Below the pieces are notes generated by a model. That model was not told the origin of the DNA. It searched no databases and worked only from the letters and a program-made list of their open reading frames with translations. Of a stretch of DNA of 64,000 bases, positions 34,191-42,195 are shown one piece after another (the stretch's first letter is position 1; each line of letters starts with the position of its first letter). Location of the stretch: positions 434,001 to 498,000 of the forward strand of contig JADJKB010000024.1 in assembly GCA_016706225.1 (NCBI GenBank). Reading direction: 5' to 3'. A program made the position numbers and the translations under genes. Origin of the DNA: Myxococcales bacterium (GTDB taxonomy: Bacteria > Myxococcota_A > Polyangia > Polyangiales > Polyangiaceae).

Positions 34191-37013
34191 ATGCGAAGCG
34201 GACTTCTCGTATTCATGTTGGCCGGCACGACGCTCATCACGAATGGCTGTCACGACGGTGAGCTCGGGCGTGGGCTGGGCGCGACGTGCGACGAGAGCTC
34301 AGCGTGCCGCGAGCCGTACCTCTGCGAGTATGGGCGTTGCCGTCCCGAGTGTCAGCTCGACAAGGATTGCCCCGGCGGTGCGTGTGTGCCTTCGAGCGGC
34401 GACCCGGACGTGAACGTCTGCACGACTCCCGCTGAGAAGGGCTGCTCACCCACGAGTTGCCCTTCCGGTTTGTACTGCGGTGCGGACGGCAACTGCCGCG
34501 CCGGGTGTGACGCCACCCATGCTTGCCCCGGCGCCAAAGTGTGTGTCGAAGGAACGTGCTTCGACGACGAACCGACGGACAGCGGACTCGGGGGTAGCTC
34601 TGGCAGCGGTGGCTCGAGTGGAGCCGGAGGTTCGGGGGGCCTCGCGGGTGGTTCGGGAACGGGCGGGGACGCGGGTGACGCCGGCGTCGATGCTTCGTCT
34701 GGAGGTACCAGTGGCACTGGCGGAGCGACCGGTGGAACTGGCGGAGCGACCGGTGGATCCGGCGGAGCAACCGGTGGAACTGGTGGAGCGACCGGTGGAA
34801 CCGGCGGAGCGACCGGTGGAACCGGCGGAGCGACCGGTGGAACCGGTGGAGCGACCGGTGGAACTGGTGGAGCGACCGGTGGAACTGGTGGAGCGACCGG
34901 TGGAACCGGTGGAGCGACCGGTGGAACCGGCGGAGCGACCGGCGGCACTGGTGGAGCGACCGGTGGAACCGGTGGAGCGACCGGTGGAACCGGCGGAGCG
35001 ACCGGCGGAACGGGTGGAGCGACCGGCGGAACGGGCGGCGCGACCGGCGGAACGGGCGGCGCGACCGGCGGAACGGGCGGCGCGACCGGCGGAACGGGCG
35101 GCGCGACCGGCGGAACGGGCGGCGGGATCGGTGGCACTGGCGGAACCGGCGGAGCGACCGGTGGAACGGGCGGAGCGACCGGGGGAACCGGCGGCACGGG
35201 TGGAGTCACCGGCGATCCGGGCTGGCTCGCTTACGTCTCCGACGAGAGCGGCACCTATCAGCTCTGGCTCGCCAAAGACGATGACAGTCACAAGGTCCGC
35301 GTCACCAACGACTTTTCGAACAACAACACCGACACCAACGCGCTCCTCTTCCCGCGCTTCTCCTGGAATGGACAGCACCTCGCGGTGGTCTCGAAACGAA
35401 CCGGGCCTGGTGCGTGGGCGTCGGGAGCGTGGCGGCTCTGGATGCTCGACCCCGACGGAGGCGCAGTGACGGACGTGGCGTCGCTCGGCGCCGGCCCCTT
35501 CGCCTACAGCTGGGAGGGCGACAGCACCCACATCCTCTACTCACCGCACTCGACGTGCTCGGAGAACATTGTGCGGCTCGACGCCGTCAACGCCGGCTCG
35601 CCGACGACCTTGTACGATGTGAGCGGTATCGCGTCGGATCCGGGGGTCCGCCCCACGAATAACAGCCAAATCCTCTTCAACGAGCAGGCGTGTGCCTCTG
35701 GGGGTTGGGATCGCCTGCTGACGTTGCCCGGGAAGACCGTGACCGCGCTTCCGAGCGTACCCCAGGGCAAGGCGCGGGGTGCGCAGTGGGCGTCGGACGG
35801 GTCGCGCTTCGCGTACGCCAACGGCAAGGATCTGTACGTCCACGATCTGAGCACGCCGACTCTGGTCTATTCGGACCCGACGCCCGGCGCCACCTTCTAC
35901 CAGCCCGCGTTCGGTCGGAACGACACGATGCTGTACGCGCAGCGGTATCTGGCGGGGGCCAAGGACCAAATCGTTGCCATCAACATCGCGACTGGCACGG
36001 CTACCCCGCTCGGCGTCGGTGGTTACCCGCTCGGGGTCAGCTGGGCGAAGCTCGCGACCTACCCGGACTTCGACGGCGACGGGATCGGCAACGGTATCGA
36101 CCCAACGCCGAACGGCGCGGTGGGCAGTTGGACCAACATGAACCCGTCGCCCAACCCGGGTAAACGCGCAACCGTCATGGCCTATGATGCAGCTCACGGC
36201 TACACGCTCCTGTACGGCGGTTATGGCGCGGGTAACGTCATCAATGGCGATACCTGGACCTGGAACGGAACGACCTGGACCAAGCTGAGCCCCGCAGTGA
36301 GCCCGCCTGCTGGCTACAGCCACTGCATGGTGTACGACAGCGCTCGACAGCGGGTCGTGCTGGTGGGCGGCCAGAACGCAACGACCTTCTTCTACGACAC
36401 GTGGGAGTGGAACGGCAGCACCTGGACCAAGGCAACCACGGCGACGAGCATCAACACCATTGGCAACAAGTGCGCCTTCGACTCCAAACGCGGCGTCACC
36501 GTGCTGTTCGGGCCGACGTATCCGGCCACCACCTATCGAACCTGGGAATACAACGGCATCAACTGGACCCAACTCACGCCGACGACAACCCCAACCAGCA
36601 GCGGAGGGATGGCCTTCGACTCCAAGCGCGGTGTCACGGTGCAATTCACGTGGACGACGGGAGAGACCTTCGAATGGGCTGGCACCAATTGGTCCAAGAT
36701 CGCCACGTCCACGGTGCCGCCACACACCACACCGGCTGCAGGTGGCGACGTGACGGATCTGACCTACGACGTCGACCGCGGGGTGGTGGTGCTGTTCGGT
36801 GGCGAAAACCGGAGCACTAATCCGACTTCCTACTACGACGACCTTTGGTACTACGACGGTTCTGACTGGAAACTGGTACCCCAAACCACCAAGCCAGCCA
36901 AGCGAGACATGTGCGGCCTCGCCTACGACACGACACGTCAGTCGCTCGTAATGTTCGGCGGGTTCTTGGGTGAAGGACTCTGGCAAGCCGGGGACACCTG
37001 GGAGTACAAGTGA
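34191..37013 (+). CDS. Giant propeller lipoprotein with GATGGTG linker and Kelch-like C-terminus
   Basis: A 940-residue protein. The signal ends TNGC. A Cys-rich head (~20-125) related to the 444- and 663-residue propeller lipoproteins is followed by a ~165-residue linker of seven-residue GATGGTG-type repeats, a TolB-like propeller (~345-630), the hinge DGDGIGNGIDPTPNG, then Kelch-like repeats (~650-940; DTWTWNGTTWTKL, DTWEWNGSTWTKA, RTWEYNGINWTQL). AAGGAG lies eight bases before the ATG. It follows kinase 2 and the TPR/PEGA gene and has its own TTGGGG dyad, so it may be an output of the island. Confidence 0.85.
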   Translation: MRSGLLVFMLAGTTLITNGCHDGELGRGLGATCDESSACREPYLCEYGRCRPECQLDKDCPGGACVPSSGDPDVNVCTTPAEKGCSPTSCPSGLYCGADGNCRAGCDATHACPGAKVCVEGTCFDDEPTDSGLGGSSGSGGSSGAGGSGGLAGGSGTGGDAGDAGVDASSGGTSGTGGATGGTGGATGGSGGATGGTGGATGGTGGATGGTGGATGGTGGATGGTGGATGGTGGATGGTGGATGGTGGATGGTGGATGGTGGATGGTGGATGGTGGATGGTGGATGGTGGATGGTGGATGGTGGATGGTGGGIGGTGGTGGATGGTGGATGGTGGTGGVTGDPGWLAYVSDESGTYQLWLAKDDDSHKVRVTNDFSNNNTDTNALLFPRFSWNGQHLAVVSKRTGPGAWASGAWRLWMLDPDGGAVTDVASLGAGPFAYSWEGDSTHILYSPHSTCSENIVRLDAVNAGSPTTLYDVSGIASDPGVRPTNNSQILFNEQACASGGWDRLLTLPGKTVTALPSVPQGKARGAQWASDGSRFAYANGKDLYVHDLSTPTLVYSDPTPGATFYQPAFGRNDTMLYAQRYLAGAKDQIVAINIATGTATPLGVGGYPLGVSWAKLATYPDFDGDGIGNGIDPTPNGAVGSWTNMNPSPNPGKRATVMAYDAAHGYTLLYGGYGAGNVINGDTWTWNGTTWTKLSPAVSPPAGYSHCMVYDSARQRVVLVGGQNATTFFYDTWEWNGSTWTKATTATSINTIGNKCAFDSKRGVTVLFGPTYPATTYRTWEYNGINWTQLTPTTTPTSSGGMAFDSKRGVTVQFTWTTGETFEWAGTNWSKIATSTVPPHTTPAAGGDVTDLTYDVDRGVVVLFGGENRSTNPTSYYDDLWYYDGSDWKLVPQTTKPAKRDMCGLAYDTTRQSLVMFGGFLGEGLWQAGDTWEYK
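34719..35210 (+). repeat. 21-base coding tandem repeat (GATGGTG linker)
   Basis: About 20 copies of a 21-base unit close to GGAGCGACCGGTGGAACCGGT, all in frame. Copies differ mainly at third positions (ACC/ACT/ACG, GGT/GGC), with near-identical runs, which suggests recent expansion by slippage or recombination. Each unit adds seven residues, so length changes keep the reading frame. Confidence 0.95.
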
Positions 37014-37099
37014 GCGCGCCGAGTCTCGCGACGCGGGATTGACCCGTCGAGCGTCGCCCGCAATCGCCAAGCGTCCCTTCTCGTGTAGAATCCATCACG

Positions 37100-38767
37100 A
37101 TGGCGCCCCGATCTTGCCGAAGCGCACTCGGCCTGACTCTGCTCGCTCTGCTCGTCACCTCCGCGTGCTCGGACAGTAACGGCATCGAGTCCCACGCGCC
37201 CAAGGCGTCAGGTGGCGCGGCTGCCAAGGACGCCTCGACCTCCGATGCCTGGGCGGGCGCTGGTGGCATCGCCGGGGAGGCGGGGTCCACGGGGGTCGGC
37301 GGCGCGGCGGGTTCTTCCGGGGCCGCCGGCTCCGGTGCCGGCGCCGATGCGGGCGTGTTCGACTCGGATCTCCCCGGTTGCGGTGACAGTGTGTGCTCGG
37401 CCGGGGAGAGCTGCGCAAGCTGCTCCGTCGACTGCGGCGCTTGTCCGACCAGCTGCGGCGACGCGAGCTGCAACGCCGGCGAAACTTGCTCGAGCTGTCC
37501 CGGGGATTGCGGCGCCTGCCCGCCCACCTGCGGCGATGGCGCGTGCAACGGCAGTGAGAGCTGCTCGACGTGCTCTCTGGACTGCGGCGCCTGCCTGCCG
37601 ACGTGCGGCAACGGTTCCTGCGAAACCGGTGAGAGCTGCGCCACCTGCCCCGCGGATTGTGTGGTGGCCGCCTGTCCCGCGCCGACCGGTGTGAAAGAGG
37701 GGGGTGGGCTGAAGGCCATCAACACCTGCGCCTTCCCCATGGCCGACACCAATGTCTGGACGGCCCAGGGCGCGATCGTTTCGGGGCTCGCCGCGGTGCT
37801 GACGAAGCGCAGCGTCTCGTACGTCGTGGGTGACGCGAACCGCCAGGGTGTCGCGGTGTCCTCGGTGCCCGGCCTCTCCAGCGTGCATCGCGGTATGCGC
37901 TGGGACACCGGTGACGTGAACGTCACCTACTGGATCCCCCAGGGCATCAGCGGCAGCGGGGACTCCATCGCGGCGCCCATCGGTGGCAAATCGATCGTGC
38001 TGGTGAGCTGGTACTACGACGGTGCTTCGCCCGACAAAGGGGTGAGGATTGCCTTCGTCGACGCGGCGACCAAGAAGTACCGCTTCGCGTTGCTCGTCGA
38101 GCCGTACATGAACGGCACGCGCCCGGACTTCAAGGCCTTCGTCTCGCACGCGGGCGGGATCGCCTGGTACGGAAACTACCTGTACGTCGCGCAGACCTCG
38201 CAGGGCTTCCGGGTGTTCGACATGTCCCGCATCCTGCAGGTCGCGACGGACGCGGACACGATCGGCTACAGCTCGGGCGCGGGTGTGTATCGCGCGCACA
38301 AGTACAAGTACGTCATCCCGCAGATCGGCGCGTACAAACACGAATCGGCGTGCGTCCCGGTGTTCTCGTTCGCGGCGCTGGATCGCGCGACCTCCCCGCC
38401 GAGCCTCGTCTCCGGCGAGTACGTGGCGGGTCAGCCGAACGGGCGCCTGTACCGCTGGTCGCTCGACCCCGCCACAGGGCGCCTGGCTGGCGGAAACCTG
38501 TTCGTGCCGAAGGAAGCGTTCTATTCGGGTCAGAACAACAATCAAGGCGCGGTGCCTGCCTACGGGCGCTGGCTGCTCTCGTCGAGCGCCCCAGCGAACG
38601 GCAAGGGAGCGCTCTACCGCACCGCGGTGGGCAGCTCATCGACCTACGCTTGGACCAATGCACCCGAAGATCTCTACATCGACGTGTCGACGGGTGAGCT
38701 CTGGGGCCTCAGCGAAGCCCAGGGAGCTCGCTACGTGTTTTCGCAGCTGGTGTCGAAGTACAAGTGA
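37100..38767 (+). CDS. Lipoprotein with four CGxxxCxxGE Cys repeats and propeller-like domain
   Basis: A 555-residue protein: signal LALLVTSAC (lipobox), a Gly/Ala-rich linker (~30-85), four repeats of the CGDxxCxxGExCxxCxxDCGxC pattern (~94-200), then a beta-rich domain to the end (SVSYVVGDANRQGVAV, YLYVAQTSQGFRVFDMSRI, NGRLYRWSLDPATGRLAGG) that looks like a beta-propeller. Catalytic residues are not apparent. It stands alone between two other surface lipoproteins. Exported location is well supported; the ligand is unknown. Confidence 0.75.
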   Translation: MAPRSCRSALGLTLLALLVTSACSDSNGIESHAPKASGGAAAKDASTSDAWAGAGGIAGEAGSTGVGGAAGSSGAAGSGAGADAGVFDSDLPGCGDSVCSAGESCASCSVDCGACPTSCGDASCNAGETCSSCPGDCGACPPTCGDGACNGSESCSTCSLDCGACLPTCGNGSCETGESCATCPADCVVAACPAPTGVKEGGGLKAINTCAFPMADTNVWTAQGAIVSGLAAVLTKRSVSYVVGDANRQGVAVSSVPGLSSVHRGMRWDTGDVNVTYWIPQGISGSGDSIAAPIGGKSIVLVSWYYDGASPDKGVRIAFVDAATKKYRFALLVEPYMNGTRPDFKAFVSHAGGIAWYGNYLYVAQTSQGFRVFDMSRILQVATDADTIGYSSGAGVYRAHKYKYVIPQIGAYKHESACVPVFSFAALDRATSPPSLVSGEYVAGQPNGRLYRWSLDPATGRLAGGNLFVPKEAFYSGQNNNQGAVPAYGRWLLSSSAPANGKGALYRTAVGSSSTYAWTNAPEDLYIDVSTGELWGLSEAQGARYVFSQLVSKYK

Positions 38768-38860
38768 TTCGGGCGGTCGCCACGCGCTGATGTAGGTCTG
38801 GCAGCTCACTCCCCCGCGCGCCACTTCTCGCGTAACATGAGCTACGTGAGCTCGAGCAGA

Positions 38861-40495
38861 ATGAAGACGGGGCGATGGGCGGCGCTCTCGCCGTTCGTGT
38901 TGACGCTGGCACTGACGGCTTGTGGTGGCGGTGGCGACGACGGCGGCAGCACCGGTGGCGCTGGCGGCGCTGGTGGCTCGGGCGGTGGCGGTGGCTCCGG
39001 CGGAACCGGCGCAACGTCGTCGGGCGGCACTGGCGCTTCGTCCACCGGCGGGTACACCGGCACCAACCCCAACGTCGCGTGCACGGGTAAGCTCGAACCC
39101 GAGAAGCCAACCGGACAGGTGGAGACCGTCGGCGACGGCACCGCAGCGAGCTGCACCGAGCAAGCGCTGCACGACACGCTCGCAAAGCTGAACGCCGTCG
39201 CCGGAGGAGGCACCCTGCTGTTCTTTTGCGGCGGACCGCACACCATCACTCTCACGAAGTCCGCGTTCGTCTCCAAGAAGATGATCATCGATGGCGGGGG
39301 TGAGATCACCCTGAGCGGCGGCAACGCCGTGCGTGTGATCGAGCTCGACCACCACATCGACTTCGTGGTCCAGAGGCTCACGATCAAGGACGGATTTGTC
39401 GCCGCAGGCAGTGAGAACGAGAGTGGAGCGGGCCTCTTGCACCCGTGGTTCGGCACGCTCGAGGCCATCGACGTCACCTTCGAGAACAACCACAGCGCCA
39501 GCGTCGATCATGATGTGGGCGGCGGCGCCATCTACGCGGGCGGACTCACCAAGGCCGTGCTCTCCGGCTGCACCTTCAGCAACAACAGCGGCTCGACCGG
39601 CGGCGGCGTGCTCAGTCGCAGCACGAACCTCAGCGTGGTCAACAGCGTCTTTTACGGGAACTCGGCCACGACCGACGGGGACAGCGGCCAGTACGGCAAC
39701 GGCGGAGGTCTCTACATCGACCGCATGTGGCTCGACGCTCCCACCGACTTCGTGATCTGCGGCGGCGTGTTCGAGAAGAACCACGCCAAGGTGCACGGCA
39801 GCGCCTTCTTCTCCTACAACCTCGAGGGCAGCGGCGCGACGTTCGATCGCTGCACCTTCAAGGACAACGACATGGCCGGCAGCAAGAGCGGCGGCACCGG
39901 CAGCGTGTATCACGAGGGCGTGCCGCTCCTGCTGATCAACTCGACCTTCTCGGGAAACGTCACCGGCGCCCACGCAGGCGGGCTGTTCCTCGGCGGCGGC
40001 ACCGACGCAAAGGTCGAGAACTGCAGCTTCGACCACAACAAGACCCCCGGCAACGCCGGCGCGCTCTGGGCGGGCAACGGCAAGGTCGACGTGACCAACT
40101 GCACGTTCGCCGCGAACGACGCCGATTACGGGCCGGTCATCTTCAAGGGTCAGAGCGGAGCGGTGAAGCTGACCAACGTGGTGTTTGCCAACAACACCAC
40201 CGCGAACGAGTTCAGCGCCCTGGCTTGCCACGAGACCTTCGAAGACGGCGGCGGGAACCTGCAGTGGCCCGACAAGAAGAACAACGGCAACGCCGACAAG
40301 CCCTGCGCGGCAGGCATCGTCTTCGCAGATCCGAAGCTCGGAGCGCTGGCCGACAACGGTGGTCCCACGGAGACGCTGTCGCTGCCGGCGGGCAGCCCCG
40401 CCATCGACATTGGCAAGGGGTGTCCCGAGCTCGATCAGCGAGGCAAACCCCGGGTCGGCGCCTGCGACTCCGGCGCGTACGAGTATCAACCCTGA
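38861..40495 (+). CDS. Lipoprotein with right-handed beta-helix (choice-of-anchor type)
   Basis: A 544-residue protein: signal ending LTAC (lipobox), Gly/Ser linker, then a long beta-helix made of short repeats with Asn/Thr/Gly turns (for example GCTFSNNSGSTGGG, NSTFSGNVTGAHAGG, NCTFAANDADYG) and a terminal LPAGSPAIDIGKGCPELDQRG block, as seen in many bacterial beta-helix surface proteins. Its last 38 codons and the following 120 bases recur at 44575-44810. The ATG at 38861 gives a better signal peptide than the upstream ATG at 38837. Confidence 0.8.
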   Translation: MKTGRWAALSPFVLTLALTACGGGGDDGGSTGGAGGAGGSGGGGGSGGTGATSSGGTGASSTGGYTGTNPNVACTGKLEPEKPTGQVETVGDGTAASCTEQALHDTLAKLNAVAGGGTLLFFCGGPHTITLTKSAFVSKKMIIDGGGEITLSGGNAVRVIELDHHIDFVVQRLTIKDGFVAAGSENESGAGLLHPWFGTLEAIDVTFENNHSASVDHDVGGGAIYAGGLTKAVLSGCTFSNNSGSTGGGVLSRSTNLSVVNSVFYGNSATTDGDSGQYGNGGGLYIDRMWLDAPTDFVICGGVFEKNHAKVHGSAFFSYNLEGSGATFDRCTFKDNDMAGSKSGGTGSVYHEGVPLLLINSTFSGNVTGAHAGGLFLGGGTDAKVENCSFDHNKTPGNAGALWAGNGKVDVTNCTFAANDADYGPVIFKGQSGAVKLTNVVFANNTTANEFSALACHETFEDGGGNLQWPDKKNNGNADKPCAAGIVFADPKLGALADNGGPTETLSLPAGSPAIDIGKGCPELDQRGKPRVGACDSGAYEYQP

Positions 40496-40615
40496 GCGGC
40501 GCGGGTGGCGCAAGAACAGCAGGCGGAGACCGAGCGCACGCCTACCGAGCCCGCGCCGAGTGTGGAACACTCGAACTCGCCGTGCCCTCCCAGGTCGTCA
40601 CCGGGTTCCTGGCGC
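40380..40615 (+). repeat. 236-bp direct repeat, copy A
   Basis: Identical to 44575-44810 except for three mismatches and no gaps (constant offset 4195). It covers the last 38 codons of the beta-helix gene, its stop, the spacer, and the first 12-13 codons of an HExxH gene whose complete copy follows repeat B. The copy of the HExxH start here is cut off at 40615, where IS91-like sequence begins. Confidence 0.95.
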
Positions 40616-41328
40616 CATCTCGGGCGGCAGGAGCGGCGCCGTCACTGCGGTACAACGCGTGTCGTCGGATTTGCCGACGCCGAACTGACGTTCCACCCGC
40701 TGCCTTTCCTCAGCAACGATGACGTCGCCGACGTGCTGGAGATCGCCCGCGCGCGCATTGTCGCGCTCTTGCGGCGCAAGGGCGTGATCGCGGACGACGA
40801 CGCGAGCGGCGCGAGCATCGTCACGAGCGGCTCCGCCCTCGCCGACAAGGAGCCAGCGCTCGCCGAGCAGTAGCGTCCACCCTGGGCACCGCACCCGCCG
40901 GTCCAGCGCCGCGCCGTCGAGACCCCATCAAGCTCGGCAGCGGAGCGGAGCTCCTGCACACCAAGGCCCTGTGCCCCCCGTCGGGGATCACGAAGCGCGT
41001 CGCCGTCGAGCACGGCTTCTCGTTGCACGCGGCGACAACTGCGAGCGCCGGCGACGCCGCGGGACGAGAGGCATTGTGCAAGTACATGTTGTTCCCGCCC
41101 ATCGCGCAGGAGCGTGTCCAGCTTCTCGGCAACGACGTCGTGCGCCTGGTCCTGAAGAGGCCTTTCAGCGACGGGACCTTCGCGCTCGACCTCGACCAGC
41201 TCGCGCTCCTGGTTCGGCTTGCGACGAGACGCGCGCTGACGCGCGTCGCACGCGCGGAGTTGCGCCTGGACACCGGCGCGGAGCCGCCGAACGCCCCGGG
41301 GTCGCCACGCTGCTGCCTTGCGCGGTAG
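40616..41328 (+). mobile_element. Decayed IS91-family transposase remnant
   Basis: Pieces of an IS91-type (Y2, rolling-circle) transposase appear in sequence but in different frames: GAVTAVQR near 40635, FHPLPFLSNDDVADVLEIARARIVALLRRKGV up to the stop at 40871-40873, then HGFSLHAATT, ALCKYMLFPPIAQERVQLL and VLKRPFSDGTFALDL in another frame, ending at 41328. The N-terminal metal-binding part and the catalytic tyrosine region are missing, so it is inactive. It begins within about ten bases of the end of direct repeat A, linking the element to the duplication. Confidence 0.7.
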
Positions 41329-41445
41329 CGCTCACACCGAAACCGGTCGGAACGCACCTTCCGCGTGCCCCGTCGCGCCCTGCAATCGTGGCCGAGCGCC
41401 GCGCGGGAGGGCGTTCATCCTACCTACGCGCGCCCGTCGACGTCG

Positions 41446-42195
41446 CTACTTGCCGGCAGCGCAGTCCGCCGCGCATTGCCAGTCCGCGATGCAGTTATTG
41501 CAATAACGATACGTCCCGCCCCCGGTCTCCGCCATCTCCTTCTTGCATGGGAAGTCGGGGGAAAACGGATCGCACTGCGCCGTGCCGAGACACCCGGCCT
41601 TGATCGCGCACAGGACGACGGGGCGCTCCAGAAGGCCCTGACAATCGTAAATGCATGTTCCACACGCGCACTGGGTGCACGCATTTTCCCCGCCGAGGTC
41701 GGCGAGGCACGGAGTCTTCGACTCGACATCAAATTTCCCGAAGCACTGACCATGCCAGCACACGGGCGGGGAGGGGCTTATTCCGCACGCGTACGGCGGC
41801 GGCGGGGGCAGGCACGCGTCGAGGGCTTTGGCCAGTGTGTCGAGCTCGACCTGGTCGTGGGCCGCGTTCAGATAGAATCCGCCCGCCGCGTCCGCCTCTT
41901 CGCTCGGGCTCGGGCAAACTTCTCTCACCACCGACCTGACTGGGACGAACACGCAATCGGCATCCGCTGTGCACGCCTTGTTCGCCTTCACAAAGGCGAT
42001 CAGGTCCCATTGCTCTGTGGCACAGATCGCCGCGTCAGCCTCCGCAGAGCCGTCCAATGGAGAAGTGCCGCCCACTCCGCCGGGCCCTGGTTCCTTGGCG
42101 TTGTCCCCACAGCTGGCGCCGAGCACTGCGAGAAACACACCGGCGACCCAAATCCTGGCGATTCGCGCCACGCGCCTCCTCAGTACGAATCCCAC
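41446..42195 (-). CDS. Cys-rich lipoprotein inside the repeat-flanked block
   Basis: A 249-residue protein: hydrophobic signal VAGVFLAVLGASC (lipobox), a short Gly/Pro linker, then a Cys-dense domain (about 20 cysteines; CTADADCVFVPVRS, CTQCACGTCIYDCQG, YCNNCIADWQCAADC). Disulfide-rich, likely surface-exposed; the family is not recognised. The start overlaps the end of the subtilase-like gene by 16 bases, so the two are one transcription unit, the only intact genes in the block between the direct repeats. Confidence 0.7.
   Translation of the reverse strand: MGFVLRRRVARIARIWVAGVFLAVLGASCGDNAKEPGPGGVGGTSPLDGSAEADAAICATEQWDLIAFVKANKACTADADCVFVPVRSVVREVCPSPSEEADAAGGFYLNAAHDQVELDTLAKALDACLPPPPPYACGISPSPPVCWHGQCFGKFDVESKTPCLADLGGENACTQCACGTCIYDCQGLLERPVVLCAIKAGCLGTAQCDPFSPDFPCKKEMAETGGGTYRYCNNCIADWQCAADCAAGK

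Noticed and set aside
34352..35209. Pro/Val/Ala repeat frame opposite the GATGGTG array
   Set aside because: Product of the 21-base repeat read backwards; low complexity only.
35541..37070. 509-codon open frame opposite the propeller/Kelch gene
   Set aside because: Antisense shadow; no ribosome-binding site or domain.
38636..40570. 644-codon open frame opposite the beta-helix gene
   Set aside because: Repetitive Val/Ala/Glu composition, no signal or motif; the forward beta-helix protein is well supported.
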